From: Cytophagales bacterium
GTDB lineage: Bacteria; Bacteroidota; Bacteroidia; Cytophagales; 172606-1
DNA: 64,000 nucleotides
Direction of reading: 5' to 3'
Assembly: GCA_030446715.1 (NCBI GenBank)
Contig: JAUJMU010000011.1
Location: forward strand, 63,503 to 127,502
In this document: positions 10,427 to 20,600 of the stretch, piece after piece
How positions within the stretch are numbered: the first letter of the stretch is position 1
How the letters are laid out: the number at the start of each line of letters is the position of its first letter
The notes under the pieces: model-generated
What the model was told of the DNA's origin: nothing
What the model saw: only the letters and a program-made list of their open reading frames with translations
The model's database searches: none
Program-made: the position numbers and the translations under genes

Positions 10427-10855
10427 ATGGTTGATAAGGTTGCAAATATTCTGCTGGTAGAAGACGATTATCTCGATATTCTGACTGTGGAGCGGGCCTT
10501 CAAGAGAGTAAATGCCAACCACAAGCTTTACGTTGCCAATGACGGAAAACAGGCCCTTGCCATGCTGCGGGGCGAAGGAGTAGAAAAAATCAATCCCCGG
10601 CCGAGCATCATCATGCTTGATATCAACCTGCCCAAGATGAACGGGCTGGAATTTCTGAGTGAACTCCGCAAGGACGAAGAACTGAGGGATATAAAAGTAT
10701 TTATTACCACTACCTCTGACCACGAAAACGACCGCGATCTGTCGAGGCAACTCGGTGTTTCCGGTTACATTGTGAAGCCGGTCAATTTCAGTAACCCGAC
10801 ATCATCCTTTGATAATTTCAATCTGCTTATTGACCTCTTGAACCTGAAGAAATAA
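10427..10855 (+). CDS. Single-domain response regulator (Rcp1-like)
   Basis: A 142-residue stand-alone receiver. It shows the acidic pocket (VEDDYLD near 11-17), phosphorylation site Asp65 in MLDINLP, the Thr switch in FITTTSD and the conserved Lys in YIVKPV. There is no output domain, so it probably passes phosphate on or acts by protein contact. The Rcp1-like group often pairs with CHASE or phytochrome kinases, and here it lies 32 bp behind a CHASE3 kinase. I chose the ATG at 10427 because the open frame upstream overlaps the kinase and reads as unrelated residues. Confidence 0.88.
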   Translation: MVDKVANILLVEDDYLDILTVERAFKRVNANHKLYVANDGKQALAMLRGEGVEKINPRPSIIMLDINLPKMNGLEFLSELRKDEELRDIKVFITTTSDHENDRDLSRQLGVSGYIVKPVNFSNPTSSFDNFNLLIDLLNLKK

Positions 10856-10936
10856 ACCGTCGTCCGTTTCCTGTTGCACTTCCACCGGTTTGCGGGTGCT
10901 CACGGCAACTACCCTGAAGAACTAATTCTTACTATT

Positions 10937-12181
10937 TTGGATACCAAGCCGCAGATAAAGATACTACTCGTTGACGACCGGGAGGATAACTTGTTTTCCA
11001 TCGAGGCTATCTTTGGGCAGGAAGACTATCATTTTGTAAAAGCCCGTTCGGGCCGGCAGGCGCTGAAAATTCTGCTCGGGCAACAGGATTTTTCGTTGAT
11101 TCTGATGGATGTGCAGATGCCTGACCTCGACGGCTTCGAGACTGCCTCCCTGATCTATGACCGCGACAAACTGCGGCATATCCCCATTATTTTTATCACG
11201 GCTTTCGACTTCAGCGACGATAATATCTACCGCGGCTACAAAGCCGGAGCGGTTGATTACATATTCAAGCCCATCAATCCAAATCTGCTCAAGGCCAAAG
11301 TGGCGGTGTTTGTGGAACTCTACCGTAAAAACCACCAGCTGATGGCTCAGGAGCAAAAACTGCTGGCGGTAAACAATGAACTGGAGGAACGTGTAGAACA
11401 GCGGACCGAAGAGCTGCTGAGAAAAAATCTGGAACTGGAAGCCAAGAACATGGAGCTGAAGAAGATCAACAGCGACCTGGATAACTTTGTCTACGCTGCC
11501 TCCCATGATCTGAAGGGCCCGATGGCTAACCTGGAGGGACTCATCAACCTGCTCAGCCGTAAGGTTAAAGGCAAGATTCCGGAAGATGATTCGCAGCTGT
11601 TTTCACTCATCAATCATTCGATCAGCAAATTTAACCGCACCCTCAAAGACCTCACTGAAATTACCAAAGTACAGAAAGGCCTCGAAGAGGAACGCGAAAC
11701 GGTAGCTTTCAGTCAGGTAGTGGCCGATATCCGGAGCGACCTGAGCAAGATCATTTCCGAGTCCGGGGCAGCCATCACGGAACAGTACACCGCACCCGAT
11801 GTGCTGTACGCACCAAAGAATGTACGCAGTATTCTGTATAATCTGCTTACCAACGGAATCAAGTACGCCTCACCCGAACGCCTCCCCTGCATTGAAATAA
11901 AAACCCACTGGGAGGAGAACGAAGTGGTGCTCTCCGTTTCGGATAACGGGCTGGGCATCAGCACCGAGCAACTACCTAAGCTTTTCGGCATGTTCAAGCG
12001 CCTGCACACGCACGTAGAGGGTTCCGGCATCGGCCTGTACATCGTAAAGCGGATTGTGGAAAACAACGGTGGCCGCATTGAAGTGAGGAGTGAACTCGCC
12101 CGGGGCACTGTGTTCATCATCCGTTTCGGGAACAACTCCCGCGTACTGCCCGAAAAGGTGCAGCAGTTTGAAGTACACTGA
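10937..12181 (+). CDS. Receiver-histidine kinase (REC-HisKA-HATPase)
   Basis: A soluble protein of about 414 residues. An N-terminal receiver (LVDDREDN; phospho-Asp58 in LILMDVQMPD; Lys in YIFKPI) is followed by a coiled coil (about 125-180), HisKA with His190 in AASHDLKGP, and an HATPase (NLLTNGIKY, DNGLGIS, GSGIGLYIVKR). Because the receiver precedes the kinase, phosphorylation by an upstream kinase may control its activity, which makes it a plausible next step in the phosphorelay encoded by the three preceding genes. There is no ATG before the receiver. I use TTG at 10937; another in-frame TTG lies at 10874, so the start is uncertain. Confidence 0.85.
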   Translation: MDTKPQIKILLVDDREDNLFSIEAIFGQEDYHFVKARSGRQALKILLGQQDFSLILMDVQMPDLDGFETASLIYDRDKLRHIPIIFITAFDFSDDNIYRGYKAGAVDYIFKPINPNLLKAKVAVFVELYRKNHQLMAQEQKLLAVNNELEERVEQRTEELLRKNLELEAKNMELKKINSDLDNFVYAASHDLKGPMANLEGLINLLSRKVKGKIPEDDSQLFSLINHSISKFNRTLKDLTEITKVQKGLEEERETVAFSQVVADIRSDLSKIISESGAAITEQYTAPDVLYAPKNVRSILYNLLTNGIKYASPERLPCIEIKTHWEENEVVLSVSDNGLGISTEQLPKLFGMFKRLHTHVEGSGIGLYIVKRIVENNGGRIEVRSELARGTVFIIRFGNNSRVLPEKVQQFEVH

Positions 12182-12220
12182 GCGGAGAGAGGTACAAAGG
12201 CCCGCCGGACGAAGAAATAT

Positions 12221-12526
12221 TTATTCCACTACCTCCAGCACCGTACGGAAAGCAACAAATTTATCCGGGTACCGCCCGGCGTGCTCAGCCTGTAGCCGGG
12301 GAGCGTGCCGCTGCTGATACTCTTCATAATCTGCAATGTTTTTCAGGTAGTATTGAAAAGAGTAGGTGACCCCGCCGTTCTCAATTTCATCAAGCATCCG
12401 CAGGATACGGTTCTCCACAAACAAGCCAGTTTTCAGCACATCGGGTATGTGCACGGTTTGCATCCAGTGCAACCATTCGTCGTGTACCTGGTTATCGATG
12501 TTGACAGTTACGCTGTACAGGATCAT
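12221..12526 (-). CDS. DUF4286 family protein
   Basis: A 101-residue protein beginning MILYSVTVNID and containing the HDEWLHWMQTVHIPDVL segment typical of DUF4286, a small ferredoxin-like (dimeric alpha-beta barrel) family of unknown function found mainly in Bacteroidota. No signal peptide. It is complete. The start codon is only 23 bp from the divergent start of the CruF-like gene, so the two genes must share a very compact promoter region or one promoter must lie inside the other gene. It converges on the receiver-kinase gene (39 bp between stops). Confidence 0.88.
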   Translation of the reverse strand: MILYSVTVNIDNQVHDEWLHWMQTVHIPDVLKTGLFVENRILRMLDEIENGGVTYSFQYYLKNIADYEEYQQRHAPRLQAEHAGRYPDKFVAFRTVLEVVE

Positions 12527-12549
12527 ATTGCGGACTTTATTCAGTTTTC

Positions 12550-13194
12550 ATGTCAGTTTATTTCCCGGCAGCACGGTGGCTGCTCATCAGCATGCACATA
12601 GCCGGAATCATCGGGTTGCTGCATCCTTTTACCAGGCCTCTTTTTCTGGCGCTGGTGCCGTTCAATCTGGTGGTAACGGCGGGCCTGCTTTTTATGTTTC
12701 ACCGTGATTACCGGCTTTCGTTTGTGCTTTTTTGCCTGCTTGCTTTTGCGGCAGGCTTTGCCGTGGAAGTAGCCGGAGTACATACCGGCCTGATATTCGG
12801 CTCGTACAGTTACGGCAGCACCCTTGGGATCAGGCAATGGGAGGTGCCCCTGCTGATCGGCCTCAACTGGCTGGTACTGATCTATTGTACCGGCAATATT
12901 ACCGAAAGAATGATTCCGGTGAGCCTGGCAAGGCCGTTCGTCGGGGCGGCGCTGATGGTACTGCTGGATTTGTTCATTGAACCCGTAGCGGTCCGGTACG
13001 GATTCTGGGAGTGGCATTCGGCGCAGATTCCGCTCCGCAACTACGTCGGGTGGTACCTCACTTCGCTGCTGCTGCTGACACTCTTTCAGGCATTGCCTTT
13101 CCGGAAAGAGAATCAACTGGCACCTTGGGTATATGCAATGCAACTGGTCTTTTTTTGTGGTTCAGCGCTTCTGTGGAAGTGGAATTTTTTTTAA
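12550..13194 (+). CDS. Carotenoid biosynthesis protein, CruF/DUF422 family
   Basis: A 214-residue polytopic membrane protein with about six to seven hydrophobic helices. The conserved GVHTGLIFGSYSYG segment (about 75-88) and the D-L-F-I-E-P-V-A motif near residue 140 are hallmarks of the CruF/bacterioruberin C-2',3'-hydratase family. These enzymes hydrate the psi-end of acyclic or monocyclic carotenoids in the membrane. No other carotenoid gene lies in the window, but the next gene is a MerR/B12 regulator of the type that controls carotenogenesis by light. An internal ATG at 12592 would remove part of TM1, so 12550 is preferred. The exact substrate cannot be read from sequence. Confidence 0.82.
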   Translation: MSVYFPAARWLLISMHIAGIIGLLHPFTRPLFLALVPFNLVVTAGLLFMFHRDYRLSFVLFCLLAFAAGFAVEVAGVHTGLIFGSYSYGSTLGIRQWEVPLLIGLNWLVLIYCTGNITERMIPVSLARPFVGAALMVLLDLFIEPVAVRYGFWEWHSAQIPLRNYVGWYLTSLLLLTLFQALPFRKENQLAPWVYAMQLVFFCGSALLWKWNFF

Positions 13195-13310
13195 ACAAAT
13201 GCCATTTTTGAAGGTTAAAGATATGCCCCTTCCGCAACCTCCGCGGACGTATCTTCAGCCTTGAACAACAAGGTGGGTAAAGATCAGTTGTATTTGTGAG
13301 GCACTCCTTT

Positions 13311-14216
13311 ATGAGCGTATATTCGATCAGTGATTTAGAGCATCTTTCCGGAATAAAGGCCCATACCCTGCGCATATGGGAGCAGCGGTATAATATTATA
13401 TGTCCCAAACGAACCGATACCAATATCCGCTTTTATGATGATACTGATTTAAAGCTGGTTCTGAATATTTCTCTGCTGAAAGAGCACGGTTTTAAAATAT
13501 CAGAAATTGCCCGCATGACAGTAGAGGACATGAGTCAGGAGGTACTTTCACTCACCGACAAGAACCTCCGGTACTCTGACCAGATTCAGGCGCTTACTCT
13601 TTCCATGATCGACCTGGATGAGGAGCGTTTTGAAAAGATCATGGCTACCAGTGCCCTGCAATCGGGCTTTGAGCAGACTATGATTAACATTGTGTACCCT
13701 TTTCTGACCAAGATCGGTGTACTCTGGCAAACGGGAGCCATCAGCCCGGCGCAGGAGCATTTTATCAGCAATCTGATCCGGCAAAAACTGATCGTAGCCA
13801 TTGATGGTCAGATCACGCGGCGCAATGACTGCCCCAAGTACATGCTGTTTTTGCCGGAAGGGGAATTGCATGAATTGAGTCTGCTGTTTGCAAATTATCT
13901 GCTGAAAGCCCGGCAAAACCGGGTCATCTATCTGGGGCAGAGTATGCCCTTTGTGGATATTTGCAGCGCCTACCAGATTCATAAGCCTGATTTCCTTTTT
14001 TCCGTGATCACTTCTATCCCCAACTCAGAAGAGGTACAGGCATATATTGAACGGCTGGCCCATTCTTTTCCCCGCTCCAGGGTTCTTCTGACCGGTTATC
14101 AGATAGTGGCTCAGGACCTTCGCGTACCCGATAATGTAATAGTAATCCGGAAGTTCAGGGACCTGGTTCTTCTTGCTGAAGAAAACGGCGGAACCATATA
14201 TGCCGACGCAGGCTAG
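13311..14216 (+). CDS. MerR-family regulator with B12-binding region (LitR/CarH-like)
   Basis: A 301-residue regulator. The N-terminal MerR winged helix (SVYSISDLEHLSG..THTLRIWEQRY type, residues 1-70) is followed by a helical-bundle cap (about 95-180, with LWQTGAISPAQEHF) and a Rossmann-like B12-binding fold (about 185-295). The EGELHELS motif keeps the His that ligates cobalt in CarH, but the residue after the cap Trp is Gln rather than the His used in light-exposed CarH. Light sensing through adenosyl-B12 is therefore possible but not assured; some relatives act without B12. It is adjacent to and co-directional with the CruF-like gene. A GTG at 13296 is an alternative start. Confidence 0.85.
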   Translation: MSVYSISDLEHLSGIKAHTLRIWEQRYNIICPKRTDTNIRFYDDTDLKLVLNISLLKEHGFKISEIARMTVEDMSQEVLSLTDKNLRYSDQIQALTLSMIDLDEERFEKIMATSALQSGFEQTMINIVYPFLTKIGVLWQTGAISPAQEHFISNLIRQKLIVAIDGQITRRNDCPKYMLFLPEGELHELSLLFANYLLKARQNRVIYLGQSMPFVDICSAYQIHKPDFLFSVITSIPNSEEVQAYIERLAHSFPRSRVLLTGYQIVAQDLRVPDNVIVIRKFRDLVLLAEENGGTIYADAG

Positions 14217-14384
14217 CCTTGAGAGCCTGAATACCGGGGTGCCATGTGCAGGGAAGATTAGTCTATAAAAAGCAGTGTTTGGTAGTACGATTTTTCGCTT
14301 TAGTCCCTTTCAATCTTTTATCTGGCTCCGATTTTCCGGCACAAGCGTGCAAAAAGCGTACATGAGCAAGGTTATTTTCAGATC

Positions 14385-14415
14385 AGCCGGTTACCTTAAG
14401 CCGGCTATTTTTTTT
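14385..14415 (+). terminator. Rho-independent terminator
   Basis: Stem AGCCGG (14385-14390) with CCGGCT (14401-14406) and a run of eight T directly after. It lies about 170 bp past the MerR stop. Confidence 0.7.
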
Positions 14416-14629
14416 GTCATCTGTAAAAGGCTGATTTTTAGTGATAAAGGAATAAAAAGAGTGATGAAGGACGAGTGACTGCCAGGCGGATATAATCCGT
14501 TGCCGGCAAATGACGGTACCCGCCTGAAGGGTAGCAGCGCCTCAGAAAAATCTTTTATCTCCCGGCTCCTTTTGATATTACATTCCTCCCGTTTAGCCGG
14601 CTGCTACCCCGCGGCTACCCACCTCCGAC

Positions 14630-14683
14630 TTCTGGTATCTATAGGCATCTGATATGGATGAATTGTTGATCCTGATACCAGAA
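14630..14683 (+). promoter_or_regulatory. Inverted repeat flanking the T9SS gene leader
   Basis: Perfect 10-bp arms TTCTGGTATC and GATACCAGAA separated by 34 nt; the second arm ends 4 nt before the ATG at 14688. In RNA this would place the ribosome-binding region next to a stem; as DNA it could be an operator. Confidence 0.35.
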
Positions 14684-14687
14684 TATT

Positions 14688-17600
14688 ATGAAAAATTCGC
14701 TACAACCCCTCAATAGCCAAAATCTCAGAACTGCCCCGGCAGCAACGCGGCTGTTCAGAACATTGCTGGCCCTGAGTGCAATCCTGATTGCCCCATTAAT
14801 AAGCTTCGGGCAAACCTTCACCGGAACCGGCAACTGGAGTAATCCTGCCCGGTGGAGCACCGGAGTAGTACCCACGGGCACTTCCAGCGTAATTATTGAT
14901 GGTACCTGTACGCTGGATGCTTCCTTTTCGGCGGCCAGTGTCACCATCAACGCTACGCGTGAATTAATTGGCGGCGGCGGATTTCTCCAGATCCGCGACG
15001 GATGGACCAACAACGGGACCTTTACCGCGGGTACCAGTACAGTTACCTTCACCACCTCGACCGGCAACGCCCAGATCAGCGGCTTGCCGACTGCTTTTCA
15101 TAACCTTACCCTGGGCAGGTTCAGCAATGACCATACAGTGGTGGTAAATGCCGCGGTTACGGCTAACAGCCTCACCCTGCTGCGGGGAAATGCAGAAGTT
15201 AATCCGGCAGGCGGATCTTTGGTGGCCGGCAGTCTGACTGTAAACAATGCCACCGGCCAGTTGTCAAACGTGAGGGGAACCCTTACCATTAACGGGAATG
15301 TCTCCGTTCCGGCGGTGGCAACGCTGGGCCTGCTGGGCGCGGCTACCCATCTCAGGATTGGCGGCAACCTTACCCTGGAGGGCACATTCAATGCGGATAA
15401 CCTCAATGTTTCGGTTACCTTCTCTGCCGGCACTCCGAGTGTTATCTCAGGTGGCAACGTAAACCTGCCTGCTACTGTGCGGATCAACAAAACGGGCGGC
15501 GCCCTGACCTCATTTGCTGCCGGCACTGCAGCCGCGATAGGTGGCGCTTTACTGGTAGACAGCCCCCTGGAGGTAAACCGGACTCTGGTTGTGGACGGTA
15601 CCACTACGGTTAATGGTATTATGGACGTCAGAGCACAGAACATCACTTTCAACAGTGATTTTATTATTAATGCCGGCGGCACCTTTTCGACACTGGCGAG
15701 TCCTTCCAACGTCTTCCTCCAGGGTAACTGGGTGAGCAGCAGAGCCGGTGCTGCCTTTAACTCAGACAATTCAACTTTGATCCTGACTGGCGGCGCCAAT
15801 AGTACCATCACCCCGGGTGTGGCTACGCAGTTTAACGGTATAACCATCCAGAAAACCGGATCGGCTACCGTATCCTATAATACCAATCCGCTGATCCTGC
15901 GGAGTGATCTTAATATTCTCTCCGGTGCGTTGCTGTGCGCCAATACTACTTCTGGCGTTACCAGCTTTACGCCTTCCACTGTTTGTGTGGGGGAAGAGAT
16001 TTCCATTCCCAATCCAGATCTGTCAGTGGGCGGAGATGTCAGCATCGGCAATATGGCCGCCCTTCGTCTGGATGAAGACAATTTTGAGGATAACCTGAAC
16101 GGTATATCCATGTGGGTAAACGGCGCCCTTACGGATAACAACTTGGAAGAGCCAACCTATCCTACCCCTACCCGGCAGGCACGGGGCTTACTCATTGGTA
16201 CCCAAAATGTAGCCCTGCGGATTTCCAACCTCAACCGTCCCTTTATTGTATTTACGGGTGGCGACATGGTTGTCAAGGGTCAGGTGCCACAATTAAGAGA
16301 CAGCGAAGGAACACCCTCCCAGGGATTGGGTATCTCGCTGCCAAATGTGGTTATCTACAAAACGGATAATACCCGGACTTTTGCCATTCACAGCGGAGCT
16401 AATCCTACAATACCCGGTGATAAACACAAACTGCGGATACTTGGTAACCTGACTGTAGCCAGAGGCCGCCTGCTGCTGAATAGTACCTCTCTTTTATTCG
16501 GCGACAGCCGGAACGACGAAGTAAACGTATACGGGATACTGGATGCGAACGCCGGGTCCACGCTTAAAATGACAACGGGCGGCGCTTCTCCGTCCGGCTC
16601 CATCCTCAGGGGCCGGCGCGGCGGCGTAGTACGATTTGTCGGTACACCTTCACAGCCGGTTACGGTAACGCGTGAAGGGCAGCCGGGATATTATTATGGC
16701 ATTGCCATCTACGCGGGTTGCTCCGTTTACGCCTATAGTACCAACTTCTCCTTTCTTACGGCGTCAAATGAAGATTACAACACTTTATCGCCGGAGCAAA
16801 CCATCCTGAATATCACTCAGGCTGGCAATGGTTGTGCCCTGCCCGGTACCGGTGGATACGAGAGTTACGGAGGTTTTAAAATATACCAGGGTGCGCTGAT
16901 CAACCCCGATAATCAGACAGACCTGCTTTCGGCGGCTCCTTTTACGGGTGCTGAATATAATTTCAGCTATTGTACCTTCGGGGGGTCCGCCAACGGTATG
17001 TCACACCTGACCATCAATACCGGCCAGACGCTTACGATCCGGAATATTCTGTTTACGCTGCCAAACGGCGATCCTAGTACTTCTACTCAGAAATTCAGCA
17101 ACATTGTTGCCAATAACCCTTCTACTAATAATCTCACTACCACACCTACTCCGGCAACACCGGTAGATCCGCCGCCTGCTATTACTGTGCTGTCTTCAAC
17201 CGGTAACGCGGCCGGTCTGAATGCTGAATATTTTGATGGCGGAGATTTTGAACTGGGATATCCAAATCCCTCTTCAGGAACAGTTCCTAATGGCGGCAAG
17301 GGCCGAATTGTGTGGGAATCACTGCCCTTTTTCTTCTGGGTAGGCGGGTATGATACGCAAACATTTAACCGGCCATCGGAAGCAGAGTATCGGAATGGCG
17401 ACAACAGGACTGACTGGACCAACTGGAAAAACTGGTCACTGGCAGAAAATGACCCTTTCAGTAATGGTTTGGCAACGTACAACAATCCAGAGCGGATTTT
17501 TCCCGGGCAGCGTACACTTGATCAGGCCACCTGTCGCTTGGCAGACCGACCTGATGCTTTGCCCGCCCGAGTAAACAATCAGCCAGATGCATTGGATTAT

Positions 17601-20600
17601 TACAATGTGTTTATCTGCCGTTCGGCGGTGACAGATCCGATTTTGAATACTGCCGAGGTAACTATAAGAGGCTCATTGGTCATCAATTCTGGTGTCACCA
17701 TCAATACTGCCAATAATAATGCTGTTTTCGCGCAGGACAATACAGGGTTTCCTAACCTGAAGGTAAATCGTTTTAATATCAATAATGTCAGTAACAATGT
17801 CAGTTCCCTAGCCAGCAGTGTTGTCAATAACTTTCGGATTCTGTATACCGGTAATAATATCCTTAACGTAAGCGGAGATTTGGTGGCGGAGGTAAATGGC
17901 GTGCTCGATGCAACTGGTAATGGCACCATCAGGGTGGGGGGTAATATGTTTATGATGGCTAATCTGCCTTATAACGGCAGCATACCGCCGGGCAATGCTT
18001 CTTCCACCTACAATTCCAACCAAGCTAATGCCAATACCACCTTTCAGTATCTGTACCGCGCCGGCCGACCTACGGTAGTGATCAATGGCATTGGTTTACA
18101 GGAAATGCGGATCAGGCGCAATGTGCTGCATAACCTGATCATTGAGAAGCCTTACAACGAAGTTCAGATCCAAGGCTTGTCAAATACCAGTGAAATAGCC
18201 CGTTTTACCGTAAATAACGATCTGACGATACGGTCCGGCGGTTTGAAAATGTTGTCTAATACGCCTATGCTGGTGAATGGCAACTTCACTCTGCAGGGCG
18301 GCACATTTAATTATAATCAGAAAACATATCTGACCGTGCGCGGCAACTGGCAAAATACGGGAGGCTCTACTTCACTGGGTTCTGAAAGTCCGAGAATTAA
18401 TTTTCACCCGTGGAATGCTTCTCCCAGAACAGTTTTGTCAGCGGGGCAGCCTTTTCCGCAGGCCAACTTCGGGCATCAGGATGATGCCACCAACTTTACC
18501 ACTAATTATGAGATTGACCGTACTCCTGAACTGTACCCAAGTACCGGCGCTTTCTCTAAAGGAATATTTGGTGTAAACAGCAACATAGTACCTTATCTGC
18601 AGAAGTCAGCCGGATCAGTAGACACAACATCGGTTACTAACCTTGATGCACCGAACCTTCCGAAAGCTTTGGTAGCTACTAATGTAACCTATACAATTCT
18701 GGATAATTTCACTTCCAGCAGTTTAACTACTATCTACCCGAACCGCACAGTCACCACCGTTGCCGGTACAAAGACCATTATCAGAACGGTGGGAATGACA
18801 ATTCAAAGCAACGGCGTGGTTGATCTGAAGGGCGGTTCCGAACTGCTGCTCGAGACCTCGCCGGCTACTGCGCCGGGCACCAATACGCTGCTGGTGAGCG
18901 CCGGTGCTACCCTGCGGGGGATTGGTACCCCAACTGCTGACGTGAAGATCAGCCGCCAGAATACCTCTGGCAGCTTTACCTTCCGGGTAGATGGTACCAT
19001 TACTGCAAGGTACTACCACTTTGAATTTATGGACGCAAACGGTGTGGACATGCGGGCAGTAACGGCTCGGGCTGTATCTCCCGGCCTGCTTTATCCAGCA
19101 TTGCCATTCGATGCATCTACCAATCCCAATGCTGGTTGCTTCAGTGATGGTCTGCTCACCAACGGTGCAGATGGCGGCACACTGCTTTATTTTGGTGAAA
19201 ATACCGTAACCACAAATACGGTTATCTATAACGCTAACTTCCCGCTGAATCCGGGTCCGGGGTCTCATAACGTGAGGCAAATGCCTTTCCCGGGTACATC
19301 AATTACCTCTGGGACACTAATTTACTTCCGGGATGCTACCGGTGTATTCGCCGGCGAGAATTTTGACAGTGATGCAAATGACGCCTACGCTTATACGCTG
19401 ACGCCACCTGTGCCGCCTCCTGCCGCCGAAAAGACGTTTTATGGAAACATCAGGTGGATTGACCGGATTAAGCGCTGGACAGGAGCCGGCCTTGCTGATA
19501 CCCGCTGGAATAATCCTGAAAACTGGACCGATAATACCGTGCCTACCGTTGATGACGATATTGTGCTGGACTTCTCTTCACCGGCTATTTCAAAGAATGC
19601 TGATTTTACTTATGGCTATGTGGTTACAATTGATGGAGTACCAGCCGTTTGCCGCAACCTGACTGTACTGGGCGTCGATGCCAACGGGATTGCAACAACA
19701 ACTAATCAGAAAATCTTCATTATTCTCACCAGTAACAATAATCACCCGGACTCGGATTTGAACATTGCCGGTGACTACAGTGCTGACGGAAGCGCAGACC
19801 TGCGGATATCTAATGGAGCTGTCAATGACATCAGAGTTGGCAAGAGTTGGAGTAATGAGGGGCGGTTCCGTGGTCAGTCCTCTCATGCCCTTCCCGTATC
19901 ACCTCTTGATCAAGATGAAGCGGATTTATTGGGTTTGTCTTCTCGTGGTGTACCATTTACTGTTACCAACGGCACCGGCGGTACCGTTCAATTTACCGGC
20001 AATGTTGGCAAGCGTGTGGTCCAGACGGGTAAAAAAGCTACCGGTAATTATTATGATCCTTTCTGGAACGTGGAGTTTTTAGCCGGGACCACTGAAATAA
20101 ACGATGTCCTTCGGGTAAATAATGACCTGATCATCCGCCAGGGTGCTGTACTTGACGCTTCACTTGGTAACAATCCTGTTTTCCTGAAAGGTGACTGGCT
20201 GAACGATGGAGGTAAATTCGTGCCCCGTCAGGGCCGGGTAACCATTGAAGGTGTTAAGTATAATTCGAGTGGTATAGCAATACTGACTTATATTACAAAG
20301 AACCGGACGGCAGGCGTATCCGGTGGTGTAGAGAATTTCTTTGACTTAGCCATTTACAAGCAGGATGGTCCGGGCAGCACTGTTTCGGCAGTAATTGGCG
20401 GCAACCCGAATAATGTAATTCTCAATAATCGGGTAACTGTGGCCAACGGACTTATTTTCTACCGGGGTCGTTTCGTAAGTGTGACAGATAAAGAGATGAT
20501 TTTACTGGAGAATGCAGAGTTCGTTCGTACGCCCCGCGATGGTAATGGCAATGCTTTCTCTCCTTTGATCCTTAACGCGTTACAGAGTCTGTCCACACCT

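Larger units (their letters stand above)
14217..14687. other. 471-bp intergenic region before the giant T9SS gene
   Basis: Holds a terminator (14385-14415) and two inverted repeats close to the next start codon: GGGTAGCAG/CTGCTACCC (14529-14537 with 14602-14610) and TTCTGGTATC/GATACCAGAA (14630-14639 with 14674-14683). The 67-codon open frame at 14275-14478 overlaps the terminator and looks random. Confidence 0.6.

Noticed and set aside
14275-14478. Small open frame after the MerR gene
   Set aside because: It overlaps a terminator, begins inside AT-rich sequence and has no family or ribosome site. Treated as chance.
14217-14687. Cobalamin riboswitch near the MerR/B12 gene
   Set aside because: No B12-box-like conserved core was found; the hairpins present are simple inverted repeats.
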